Shown here: in pieces, positions 30,301 to 38,008 of the stretch | How positions within the stretch are numbered: the first letter of the stretch is position 1 | Layout of the letters: every line of letters begins with the position of its first letter | Source: Methylococcus sp. Mc7 | GTDB taxonomy: Bacteria; Pseudomonadota; Gammaproteobacteria; Methylococcales; Methylococcaceae | Length of the DNA stretch: 64,000 bases | Assembly (NCBI RefSeq): GCF_019285515.1 | Contig: NZ_CP079095.1 | Span: forward strand, 3,008,501 to 3,072,500 | Reading direction: 5' to 3' | The notes under the pieces: model-generated | Database searches by the model: none | Told to the model about the DNA's origin: nothing | Seen by the model: only the letters and a program-made list of their open reading frames with translations | Program-made: the position numbers and the translations under genes

Positions 30301-31607
30301 GCCTCGGCGTCAGCGGACCGGCGACGGTGGCGCGGCTCGCCGCCCAGACCGGGCTGGCCGCGGCGACGGTCGAGGCGGCCCTTTACGCGCTGGAAAACGA
30401 AGGCACGGTGCTGCGCGGCCATTTCACCCCCAGCGGCGGCGAGACCGAATGGTGCGAGCGCGGCATCCTGGCGCGCATCCACCGCTACACTCTCGGGCGG
30501 CTGCGGCAATCGATCGAGCCGGTCACGACGGCCGATTTCATGCGGTTTCTCTTGCACTGGCAGCATGTCCATCCGGCGGCGAAGGTCCGCGGCAAGGAGG
30601 GCCTCGCCCTGGTGCTGGATCGGCTGGAAGGCTTCCAGGCCACCGCCGCGGCTTGGGAACGGGAGCTGTTGCCGTTGCGGGTGGAGGATTACGACCCGGC
30701 CTGGCTGGACGCGCTCTGCGTCTCCGGCCGTATCCTATGGCGGCGTCTGCCCCGCGAGGGTTCGGGCGGAGGCGCGCTGCGGGTCGCGCCCTTGGTCTTG
30801 TTGCCGCGCGTGCACAACGCCCAGTGGCTGCCCGCTGCGTCTCCGGAAGTGTCGGGCACCGCGGCCCGCGTGGCCGAGAGCCTGGAACGGCGCGGCGCGC
30901 AGTTCTTCGATGAACTGGTGGCTTCGACCGGCTTGCTCAAGACGCAAGCCGAGGAAGCCCTGTCGGAACTGGCTGCGAAAGGCCGGGTCACCTCGGACAG
31001 CTTCATGGGCCTCAGGGCGCTGCTGATGCCGGAGCAGCGCAAGCGGCGCTACCGCGGCGTGACGGGGATCGAGGAGGCGGGGCGCTGGAGCCTGGCGCCG
31101 TCCGGCTCCGGCGAGAACCAGGCAGTCCGCACCGAGCATGCCGCCCGAGCGCTGCTGAAGCGCTACGGCGTGGTGTTCCGCAGCCTGCTGGAACGCGAAC
31201 CGTCGATGCCGGCCTGGCTGGAACTGGTCCGGGTATACCGGCGGCTGGAGGCGCGAGGCGAAATCCGCGGCGGGCGTTTTATCGTCGGCCGCTACGGCGA
31301 GCAGTTCGCCTTGCCGGAGGCGGTCGAGTCGCTGCGCAAGCTGCGCAGCCAGCCGCCCGACGGGCTGGTCGTCTCCGTCGACGGCGCCGATCCGCTCAAT
31401 CTGGCCGGCACCGTGCTGCCCGGCGAGCGCGTCGCCGCCAACAGCGGCAAGCGGCTGGTGCTGCGGAATGGCGTGCCGGTGGCGGTGGGAACGGCGCACG
31501 GTGTGGTGCATCTCGCCGACGAAGGCGGCCCGGTCGACCCACGACAAGCGTTGGCACGGCCGCCGGTGGCGCCCGGTTTGCGAGCCTACCTGGGCAAGCG
31601 GCGATAA
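27363..31607 (+). CDS. lhr: Lhr-type ATP-dependent helicase, long form
   Basis: A 1414-residue superfamily 2 helicase. RecA1 has Walker A APTGSGKTLAA (about residues 43-53) and a DEIH box (VDEIHAVLG). RecA2 has the SLELGIDIGEID and QRVGRSGH motifs. A winged-helix and Lhr core then a long C-terminal extension (from about residue 850) give the full-length bacterial Lhr architecture. Lhr unwinds RNA:DNA and DNA and is linked to DNA repair. ATG 27363 (MPMNGFHPL) is chosen; an in-frame extension to 27273 would overlap the amtB control region. Neither candidate start has a strong ribosome site. Confidence 0.92.
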   Translation: MPMNGFHPLVASWFETAIGTPTSAQLRAWAAVQGGNDVLVAAPTGSGKTLAAFLAAIDELVREGEVFGLPDETRILYISPLKALSNDIHKNLQLPLEGIQRMLFEAGQTALAIRSQVRTGDTPAAERTAMTRQPPHVLVTTPESIYILLTSAGGRRMLGSVRTVIVDEIHAVLGSKRGSHLALSLERLERLAGRGLRRIGLSATQRPVEEVARFLTGGRGGCVIVDEGHRRRLDLDIELPDFPLEAVLSNEAAGQVYDRMAELVRQHRTTLVFVNTRRMAERLARALAERVGEDSVTSHHGSLSKEQRLEAETRLKAGELKALVATASLELGIDIGEIDLVCQFGATGTIAAFLQRVGRSGHYAGGLPKGRLFPTSRDDLVDCIALVDALRQGELDRIPIPAQPLDVLAQQIVAMVACEEWGEDELYAAVRGAYPYRNLEREDFDALLAMLADGYSTRRGIRGAYLHRDRIHGRLRPRKGALLTAVTCGGAIPDNAEYRVIVEPSGEVVGSVDEDFAIESMSGDVFQLGNTSWRVLRLEGGALRVEDAAGIPPSIPFWFGEAPGRSHELSLAVSRLRARIEESLEQSAPEKVAAGLSAELALAPGPVEQAVNYLAAAKAVLGVLPTFDTVVFERFFDESGGMQFIIHAPFGSRVNRAWGLALRKRFCRTFNFELQAAATENALILSLGVAQSFALEEVKQFLSVDTVRTILVQALLDAPMFKVRWRWNAVCALALKRFQGGGKTPPYLLRMQAEDLVTCVFPDQLACFENIVGDREVPDHPLVNQTVHDCLTEAMDLDRLIEVIRGIREGSIRVECRDLTEPSPLAAEIVNSKVYTFLDGAPLEERRTRAVSMRRWLEPAAASDLGQLDGAAIARVLEEIEPQGGTAEEVHDALSVSGYVTVQEAAQKGWMRFLAELAGSGRAARLPCGGAGLWLAAERWPQFRAIYPGVATEPALRLPPTLDAEFWEPEPALVEILRARLGVSGPATVARLAAQTGLAAATVEAALYALENEGTVLRGHFTPSGGETEWCERGILARIHRYTLGRLRQSIEPVTTADFMRFLLHWQHVHPAAKVRGKEGLALVLDRLEGFQATAAAWERELLPLRVEDYDPAWLDALCVSGRILWRRLPREGSGGGALRVAPLVLLPRVHNAQWLPAASPEVSGTAARVAESLERRGAQFFDELVASTGLLKTQAEEALSELAAKGRVTSDSFMGLRALLMPEQRKRRYRGVTGIEEAGRWSLAPSGSGENQAVRTEHAARALLKRYGVVFRSLLEREPSMPAWLELVRVYRRLEARGEIRGGRFIVGRYGEQFALPEAVESLRKLRSQPPDGLVVSVDGADPLNLAGTVLPGERVAANSGKRLVLRNGVPVAVGTAHGVVHLADEGGPVDPRQALARPPVAPGLRAYLGKRR

Positions 31608-31636
31608 TTCGAAGTTTTCGACAGACAGGACGTTGC

Positions 31637-32989
31637 ATGAGCAGATACGAGTTTCCCGAGAATTTTCTGTGGGGCGCGGCCACCTCGGCCTACCAGGTCG
31701 AAGGCTCGCCCCTGGCCGATGGCGCGGGGCCGAGCAACTGGCATCGCTTCTGCCACCAGCCGGGGCGGATCCTCAACGGTGACACCGGCGACCTCGCCTG
31801 CGACCACTACCGGCGTTTCCGGGAGGACATCGCGCTGATGAAGGAGCTGGGGCTCTCGGCCTACCGCTTCTCGATCGCCTGGAGCCGGGTGTTCCCGGAA
31901 GGGAAGGGCAGGCCCAATCCGCGCGGACTCGCCCATTACCAGTCCCTGGTCGACACGCTGCTGGCCCACGGCATCCAGCCGATGGCCACGCTCTACCACT
32001 GGGACCTGCCGGCGGCGCTGGAAGATGCCGGCGGCTGGGCGAACCGCGACAGCGCGGGCTGGTTCGCCGATTACGCCCACGCCGTCATCCGAGCGCTGGG
32101 CGACGAGATCGACTTCTGGGCGACGCTGAACGAGCCCTGGGTCGTCATGGACGCGGGCTACATGTCGGGCGTCCACCCGCCGGGCCATGTCTCGCCGAAG
32201 GAAGCGCCCTGGGTCTCGCACAACCTGCTGCGCGCCCATGCCTTGGGCGTGCAGGCCTTCAGAGCGGACGGCCAGGGCCGGATCGGCCTGGTGGTCAACC
32301 TCGAGCCCAAATACGCCGCGACCGGCAGCCGGGAAGACCGCGCCGCCGCCGAGCGCGCCCACGCCTACATGAACCGGCAGTATCTCGACCCCGTGCTGCG
32401 CGGCTCCTATCCTGAGGAGCTGGCGGAAATCTTCGGGCCGCATTGGCCCCGGTTCGAGAGCGAAGACCTGCGCCTGATCCAGGAGCCCATCGATTATCTC
32501 GGGGTCAACTATTACACCCGTGCGGTGGTGAAGCACGACCCGCTGGGCGGGCCGCTCAAGGTCTCGGCCGTTCCCCAGTGCGGCGCCGAGCACACCGAGA
32601 TGGGCTGGGAGGTTTACCCCCAAGGCCTGAAAGACATCCTGCTCTGGGTCAAGGCCCGCTACGGCGACATCCCGCTCTACATCACCGAAAACGGCGCCGC
32701 CTTCGCCGATCCGCCTCCGGCAGACGGCCGGATCGACGACCCCCGCCGCATCGCCTATTACCGCAGCCATCTGCGCGCGCTGCACGAGGCCATCGCCGAA
32801 GGCGTGGACGTCCGAGGCTATTTCGCCTGGTCGCTGCTCGACAATTTCGAATGGGCCTACGGCTATGCCAAGCGTTTCGGCCTGGTGCAGGTCGACCCAG
32901 CGAGCCAGCGGCGCAGACCCAAGGCCAGTGCCGGGTTTTACGCCGAAGTGGCTCAATCCAACGGTGCGGTGTTGGACCGGGAATATTGA
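31637..32989 (+). CDS. GH1 family beta-glucosidase
   Basis: A 450-residue glycoside hydrolase family 1 enzyme, full length. The N-terminal FPENFLWGAATSAYQVEGS signature, the acid/base Glu166 in TLNEPW and the nucleophile Glu351 in YITENG are present. It hydrolyses terminal beta-glucosides or related glycosides in the cytoplasm (no signal peptide). Its presence in an obligate methane user is interesting; it may act on internal glycosides. It lies 29 bp after lhr. Confidence 0.95.
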   Translation: MSRYEFPENFLWGAATSAYQVEGSPLADGAGPSNWHRFCHQPGRILNGDTGDLACDHYRRFREDIALMKELGLSAYRFSIAWSRVFPEGKGRPNPRGLAHYQSLVDTLLAHGIQPMATLYHWDLPAALEDAGGWANRDSAGWFADYAHAVIRALGDEIDFWATLNEPWVVMDAGYMSGVHPPGHVSPKEAPWVSHNLLRAHALGVQAFRADGQGRIGLVVNLEPKYAATGSREDRAAAERAHAYMNRQYLDPVLRGSYPEELAEIFGPHWPRFESEDLRLIQEPIDYLGVNYYTRAVVKHDPLGGPLKVSAVPQCGAEHTEMGWEVYPQGLKDILLWVKARYGDIPLYITENGAAFADPPPADGRIDDPRRIAYYRSHLRALHEAIAEGVDVRGYFAWSLLDNFEWAYGYAKRFGLVQVDPASQRRRPKASAGFYAEVAQSNGAVLDREY

Positions 32990-33003
32990 CAAGGGAGGCC
33001 GTG

Positions 33004-33597
33004 ATGAAACCATCGTTTGCGATATGGGCCATGTTGCTGCTGGCCGCGTGCGCCGGACCGGCTTTGAAGAGCGGGTTCGACAAGGATTACGACTTCGTCC
33101 GGGCCAAGACCTGGAGCTATGCCGTCATGCCGGGCTCCGACCAGGCTGCCGTCGAGCGCTTGCGACTCGATACCCTGATGAAGGACACGCTCGAACCGCT
33201 GCTGGCGGCCAAGGGTTACAGCAGGCGCGAAGCCGGCGCAGACTTCCAGGTCGGTTGGTCCTTCGGCGAATGGAAGATCGACCGCCGTCCCAAATCCAGC
33301 GCCGAATGGGGGGCTGTCGGCCTGTTCTACCCCGGCATGCACGCCGTGCCCGCGCCGAACCCTTCGACTTCGCTCAGGGCGAGCGGACGGGCTCTGCCGC
33401 CCAGCGTCGATCCCTATGGTTCGTCCTACGAAAAAGCCAAGCTGGACTTGGTGGTGGTGGACGGCAAGACCCAGCGCGTGGTCTGGCATGCCAGCGTCGA
33501 AGACGACGGCGACTTCGGCTACGACCCGGACACACAAAGGACGGAAATCAGGGAGGCGGTGGAAAAGGCGTTTCAGGCGTTTCCGCCGGGGCGATAG
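33004..33597 (+). CDS. DUF4136 lipoprotein with an in-frame repeat insertion
   Basis: A 197-residue predicted lipoprotein (lipobox LLAAC, Cys16) of the DUF4136 type: FDKDYDFVRAKTWSYA near the N-terminus, LDLVVVDGKTQRVVWHASV and a C-terminal IREAVEKAFQAFPPG. Residues about 119-132 (NPSTSLRASGRALP) are encoded by a palindromic repeat (33358-33392) of a type usually found between genes. It interrupts the segment before the second half of the domain without breaking the frame. ATG 33004 follows GGGAGGCC. Function unknown. Confidence 0.82.
   Translation: MKPSFAIWAMLLLAACAGPALKSGFDKDYDFVRAKTWSYAVMPGSDQAAVERLRLDTLMKDTLEPLLAAKGYSRREAGADFQVGWSFGEWKIDRRPKSSAEWGAVGLFYPGMHAVPAPNPSTSLRASGRALPPSVDPYGSSYEKAKLDLVVVDGKTQRVVWHASVEDDGDFGYDPDTQRTEIREAVEKAFQAFPPGR
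33358..33392. repeat. Palindromic repeat inserted inside the DUF4136 gene
   Basis: CCCTTCGACTTCGCTCAGGG followed by CGAGCGGACGGG. I recognise this as a common dispersed bacterial intergenic repeat. Here it is in frame within a gene. Confidence 0.6.
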
Positions 33598-33603
33598 TTT
33601 TTG

Positions 33604-35736
33604 TCAGCGCATACCACGCACCTGGAACTTCACCGTGTCCACGATCCTCCCGTGGCTGTCCTTGAGTTTCAGCACATGGTTGCCGGGTTCCGGCGGCCAT
33701 TTGACCGGATTTCCTGCATCGCCCGCGGGTTTTTCGTCGAGCACGAACGAAGTGCCAATGCGGGCGGGCCGGGCGCGGAAGACTAGTTTTTGGTTGCGGG
33801 CGGGAATGTCGGGGTCGAGGGCGACGATCATGCCGTCGGCGGGCGTTTCGATTCGTGGCGTCGGAGCATCCGGAACCGCCACTTCCGCGGTTTCGGTGCC
33901 GGCGACGAACCATTCCTGGCGTTCGGGTTCCAGGGCGTCGGCATAACGGATGCGGCGGCCGACCACGCCTTCCGGCGGCGAGGGCGGCTGACTCGGTAGG
34001 TCCGCATGCAGGCCGTTCATGATTTCCAGCCAGGCCGGGGCGGCGCCGGAGATGCCGGAGACGTCGTGCATGGCGTCGCCCTCGAAATTCCCTACCCACA
34101 CGCCGACGGTGTAACGCTCGCTGTAGCCGATGCACCAGTTGTCGCGCATGTTCTTGCTGGTGCCGGTCTTGACCGCGGTCCAGTAGCGGGTGGTGAGCGG
34201 ATTGTCCAGGCCGAAACTGAGGGCGCGGCTGGAGCGGTCGCTGAGGATGCTGCCCACGATGTAGGCGGCGCGCGGGTCGATCAGCGTGCGGGCGTCGCCG
34301 GGCTCATCGCTCGCCAGCCAGCGGAGCGGCGACAGGAGGCCGCCGTTGGCGAGGGCACGGAAGGCATTGACCTGTTCCCAGAGGCTGACTTCGGCCGAGC
34401 CCAGGGCCAGGGAATAGCCGTAATACTCGCCGTCCTGGGTCAAGCCTTTGTAGCCGAGGTTCCACAGCCGCTCGTGGAAAGGCTCCAGGCCGACCAGAAT
34501 CAAGGTGCGGATGGCGGGGATGTTGAGCGAGGCGGCCAGCGCGGTGCGGACGCTGACCCGGCCTTTGAAGTTGCGGTCGTAGTTCTGCGGCACATACAGG
34601 CCGGTGCGGGTTTCCAGGTTGAGCGGCGAGTCGTCCAGGATGGAGGCCGCGGTGAGGTAGCGCTTCTCCAACGCCAGCGCATAGAGGAAGGGCTTGAGGG
34701 TGGAGCCGGCCTGGCGCCGGGCGCGGACGCCGTCGACTTGGCGCGCGCGGCTGCTCGGGCCTGCCGAACCCACGTAGGCGAGGACTTCTCCACTCCGATT
34801 ATCGACGACCAGGGCGGCTCCGTCACGGACGTTGCGTGCTTTCAAATCCTGGAGCTGCTGCTCCAGCGCTTCGATGGCACGGCGCTGGACCGGCGCGCTG
34901 AGCGTGGTCCTGACCTTCTCACTGCGCTTTTTCAGCAGCCGGCGGGCGAGATGCGGGGCGAGCGCGGTCGACGGCGGCGGGCGGTTGGCATGGGTCAGCG
35001 CCATCTCCGCCCGCCGCTCCAGATCGCCGCAGTCCACCGGGAAGGCGGCGGCCTTGGCGATGGCGCAGGCGCGGCGGGCGATTCGAGCGGCTCCGGCGTT
35101 GGGGGAGGGCAGGATGGCGGCAAGCAGCGCCGACTCGGCCTCATCCAAGCCGGAAGCCTCCTTGCCGAACAGCCCCAGGGCCGTGGCCGGCACGCCTTCC
35201 AGTTCGCCCCGGAACCGCACCCGGTTGAGATAGGCTTCCAGTATCTCGCCCTTGTTCCAGCGGCGCTCCAGCGACCGCGCCGCCGTGATCTGGCCGAGCT
35301 TCTGCCGGATGGAGCGCCCGCCGCCTTGCATGGCCAGCCGCTGATCCAACAGGGCTGCGAGCTGCATGGTGATCGTGCTGGCGCCGCGCTTGTGGCCGCC
35401 GAGCGTTCCCCATGCCGCCGCGGCCATGGCCTGCCAGTCCACGCCGCGGTGGTCGTAGAACCGCCGGTCTTCCGCCGCGACGATCGCTTTCAGCAAGGCC
35501 GGTGAAAAGGAATTCAAAGGCACCCAAGGTTTGCGCCGGGCGGAAAAATCCACTCGCTGCTCGTGGATGACTTCCCCGTTGCGGTCCAGCAGATAGGCTT
35601 CGGACGGAATCCATTCGGCCTTGACGGTTTGGAATTCGGGGATGGAGGCTTCCGGGAGGCTTAGGAAAACGACGGCGACGGCCGAGAGTATCAGCAGGGC
35701 GATACCCATGAGCCAATGGGGGGTGTGGCGGGACAT
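33604..35736 (-). CDS. pbpC: Penicillin-binding protein 1C
   Basis: A 710-residue bifunctional peptidoglycan synthase. An N-terminal membrane anchor (WLMGIALLILSAVAVVFLSL) is followed by the GT51 transglycosylase (KAIVAAEDRRFYDHRGVDW; GASTITMQLA), the transpeptidase (AGSTLKPFLYAL with the SxxK Ser; KTGTSKNMRDNW) and the C-terminal BiPBP_C domain. ATG 35736 (MSRHTPHW) is preferred over 35802. It is convergent with the DUF4136 gene. The alpha-2-macroglobulin gene often found next to pbpC is absent. Confidence 0.95.
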   Translation of the reverse strand: MSRHTPHWLMGIALLILSAVAVVFLSLPEASIPEFQTVKAEWIPSEAYLLDRNGEVIHEQRVDFSARRKPWVPLNSFSPALLKAIVAAEDRRFYDHRGVDWQAMAAAAWGTLGGHKRGASTITMQLAALLDQRLAMQGGGRSIRQKLGQITAARSLERRWNKGEILEAYLNRVRFRGELEGVPATALGLFGKEASGLDEAESALLAAILPSPNAGAARIARRACAIAKAAAFPVDCGDLERRAEMALTHANRPPPSTALAPHLARRLLKKRSEKVRTTLSAPVQRRAIEALEQQLQDLKARNVRDGAALVVDNRSGEVLAYVGSAGPSSRARQVDGVRARRQAGSTLKPFLYALALEKRYLTAASILDDSPLNLETRTGLYVPQNYDRNFKGRVSVRTALAASLNIPAIRTLILVGLEPFHERLWNLGYKGLTQDGEYYGYSLALGSAEVSLWEQVNAFRALANGGLLSPLRWLASDEPGDARTLIDPRAAYIVGSILSDRSSRALSFGLDNPLTTRYWTAVKTGTSKNMRDNWCIGYSERYTVGVWVGNFEGDAMHDVSGISGAAPAWLEIMNGLHADLPSQPPSPPEGVVGRRIRYADALEPERQEWFVAGTETAEVAVPDAPTPRIETPADGMIVALDPDIPARNQKLVFRARPARIGTSFVLDEKPAGDAGNPVKWPPEPGNHVLKLKDSHGRIVDTVKFQVRGMR

Positions 35737-35848
35737 GCCTGGCTTCGATTCGGCAGCTCTTCTAGCCGCTATCGTCCTCGCTGAGCGCCGTTTCCAAGAC
35801 ATTGGTGCGGTCGGGCGGCAGGAAAACCGAGGAGGGGTGAACCCTGTC

Positions 35849-36268
35849 TCACATCACGATAAAGCCGATACCTAACGCTTCCGCCGCCGCATTCAGCCGC
35901 TGATCGAGGCTGAACATCGCGGCGCTCAAGCGCCGGGCCACGGCGAGATGCAGGGCGTCGCCCGCCCGCAGAACCAGCGGGCCGTCGATGAACACCGCCG
36001 CAGTACGGAAATCAGCCGGCTCGATTTCCACCACACCGAGCTCGGCCGAAACGAACCGCTGAAAATTCGCCAGCGCTTGCTGGCGGGTGGCCGCATCGAT
36101 GGCCCCGGTACGCGCTTTGATACCGCCGACGCTGACCATTTCGGTCAAGGTCCAGGCTGAAACCATCAGCTTGCGTTGGCGCAGCCGTTCGAGCCAGGTC
36201 AGCAGGTCGGCGGCATTCGCCTCCCGGAAGAAGATCGCTCCTAGCAGGGAGGTATCGAGATAAATCAC
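35849..36268 (-). CDS. PIN-domain toxin (VapC-type)
   Basis: A 139-residue PIN-domain RNase. Acidic residues are in YLDTSLLGA (Asp5), LTEMVS (Glu) and AGDALHLAVAR (Asp), as expected for Mg-dependent cleavage. The ATG overlaps the antitoxin stop by 4 bp, the usual toxin-antitoxin layout. The target RNA is not known. Confidence 0.9.
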   Translation of the reverse strand: MIYLDTSLLGAIFFREANAADLLTWLERLRQRKLMVSAWTLTEMVSVGGIKARTGAIDAATRQQALANFQRFVSAELGVVEIEPADFRTAAVFIDGPLVLRAGDALHLAVARRLSAAMFSLDQRLNAAAEALGIGFIVM

Positions 36269-36507
36269 AGCCTATCCTGTTCGCGCATTTCAGCGACCGT
36301 CAGACCTTGAGGCGCAGCCCCCTGGGCGACCCAGGTGCGCAAATCGGACCAGCCGAAACCTTCGGCACAGGGTTCCGCGACCAGACGGGCTACGGGCTTT
36401 CCCCGCCGGGTGATGACAACCTCTTCACCTGCTTCGATGTCTGCGAGCAGAGCGGACAAATGCGATTTGGCGTCGGCGATGCCGGTGGTTTTCATGGGCA
36501 AAGTCAT
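36265..36507 (-). CDS. Phd/YefM-type antitoxin paired with the PIN toxin
   Basis: An 80-residue antitoxin: TTGIADAKSHLSALLADIEAGEEVVITRRGKPVARLV is the Phd/YefM DNA-binding fold. The C-terminal part (GWSDLRTWVAQGAAPQG ... REQDRL) should wrap the toxin. ATG 36507 and ATG 36495 are both possible; neither has a strong ribosome site. The pair probably represses itself. The 300-bp gap to 36808 holds only the alcohol dehydrogenase ribosome site (GGGAGGA, 36793-36799) and a 17-codon reading frame at 36730 that I do not support as a gene. Confidence 0.85.
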   Translation of the reverse strand: MTLPMKTTGIADAKSHLSALLADIEAGEEVVITRRGKPVARLVAEPCAEGFGWSDLRTWVAQGAAPQGLTVAEMREQDRL

Positions 36508-36807
36508 AACATGGTCAGATATGGCCTTATTTTCTGCTCTAATGGTCATCCGAGCAAGGGCGACATGACCGCCCATCCCAGTACTGTGTTTGGCTTTGCT
36601 CGGATTTCCCTTGTAAGGAGTTAATCTATTCATGGTGAGGCCGCGTCACAGCCTCTGCAGGTATGGCTCAATGGCATCGCGGTTAGAGGGCCTTGTCGCT
36701 GCCGTTCACGCCGCAGAGAAAAACAGATCATGAGCATGCCCAAAGCGGAGGCGCTGACCGGTGTGCTGGCCTGCCTGAAATAATCGTATCTATGGGAGGA
36801 TATCCGC

Positions 36808-37872
36808 ATGTACACCGCCAATGCCTACGCCACCCAAAGTGCCGACTCGGCCCTGGCGCCGTTCGTCCTGCAGCGGCGCGACCCGCTGCCCCAGGATGTC
36901 CGCATCGACATCCTGTACTGCGGTGTCTGCCATTCCGACCTGCACCAGGCGCGCAACGAGTGGAACGCCACTGTTTATCCCTGCGTGCCGGGGCACGAGA
37001 TCGTTGGCACGGTGGCTGAAGTGGGCCGCAGCGTGACGAAGTTCAAGCCGGGCGATACCGTGGCGGTAGGCTGCATGGTGGATTCCTGCCGGACCTGCGA
37101 GAGCTGCGCGGACGGGCTGGAACAGCATTGTGAGCACGGCCCGGTATTCACCTACAACAGCCCGGACCGCCACAGCGGCGGCATGACTTACGGCGGCTAC
37201 GCCGACAGCATCGTGGTCGACGAGGCCTTCGTGCTGCGAGTGCCGGACGGCCTGGATCTCGCGGCTGCGGCCCCGCTGCTGTGCGCCGGGATTACCACTT
37301 ATTCGCCCTTGCGGCATTGGAGGGTGGGGCCGGGCCGTCGGGTCGGGATCATCGGCCTGGGCGGTCTGGGACACATGGCGCTCAAGTTCGCCCATGCCTT
37401 CGGCGCCGAAACGGTGCTGTTCACGACTTCGCCGGGCAAGGCCGAGGACGCTCGGCGGCTGGGAGCGGACGAGGTCGTGGTGTCGAGGGACCCCGAGGCC
37501 ATGGCGCGGCAGGCCGGCCGGTTCGATTTCATCCTCGACACCGTATCCGCCCCGCACGACATCAACGCGTATCTGAATCTGCTCGAGCGGGACGGCACGC
37601 TGACCCTGGTCGGCGTACCGCCTGAAGGCGTGCAGGTCATGCCGTTCAGCCTGATCGGCGGGCGCCGCCAGTTGGCGGGCTCGCTGATCGGCGGCATCCG
37701 GGAAACCCAGGAGATGCTGGACTTTTGCGGCGAACACGGCATCGTCTGCGACATCGAGCTGATCCCGATCCAGCGGATCAACGAGGCTTTCGAGCGCCTG
37801 CTCAAAAGCGACGTGAAATACCGCTTCGTGATCGATATGGCGACGCTGGGCGGGGAGCCGGCCGGGAATTGA
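36808..37872 (+). CDS. Zinc-dependent NAD(P) alcohol dehydrogenase (CAD/YahK-like)
   Basis: A 354-residue medium-chain dehydrogenase. Catalytic zinc ligands are in CGVCHSDLH (Cys41) and PGHE (His63, Glu64). Structural zinc cysteines are Cys94, 97, 100 and 108. The nucleotide site GLGGLGHMALKFA is near residue 185. The TTSPGKAEDARRLGAD segment is typical of NADPH-preferring aldehyde reductases of the YahK/cinnamyl-alcohol group. A role in detoxifying aldehydes, including formaldehyde-linked stress, would suit a methanotroph but is inference. Confidence 0.92.
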   Translation: MYTANAYATQSADSALAPFVLQRRDPLPQDVRIDILYCGVCHSDLHQARNEWNATVYPCVPGHEIVGTVAEVGRSVTKFKPGDTVAVGCMVDSCRTCESCADGLEQHCEHGPVFTYNSPDRHSGGMTYGGYADSIVVDEAFVLRVPDGLDLAAAAPLLCAGITTYSPLRHWRVGPGRRVGIIGLGGLGHMALKFAHAFGAETVLFTTSPGKAEDARRLGADEVVVSRDPEAMARQAGRFDFILDTVSAPHDINAYLNLLERDGTLTLVGVPPEGVQVMPFSLIGGRRQLAGSLIGGIRETQEMLDFCGEHGIVCDIELIPIQRINEAFERLLKSDVKYRFVIDMATLGGEPAGN

Positions 37873-37915
37873 CGAAGCCCGTTTCCCTCATCCGGACCTG
37901 AGGGCCACTTTTTGT

Positions 37916-37960
37916 TTTCGGGCGGTCCTGCCCGAAACCCTTCGGGCGAGCTTCGCTCGG
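37916..37960. terminator. Tandem hairpins between convergent adh and RNA helicase genes
   Basis: TTTCGGGC with GCCCGAAA (8-bp perfect stem, 37916-37937), then CGAGC-TTC-GCTCG (37948-37960). The first stem is preceded by TTTTTG on the plus strand and could work in both directions. Confidence 0.5.
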
Positions 37961-38008
37961 CCAAGACCGCTCCTGGCGGGTTTTGTCCCAGAGGGACAGG
38001 GGTGAAGG

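Noticed and set aside
36730-36783. 17-codon reading frame (MSMPKAEALTGVLACLK) before the alcohol dehydrogenase
   Set aside because: Too short, no ribosome site and no conserved feature; probably chance.
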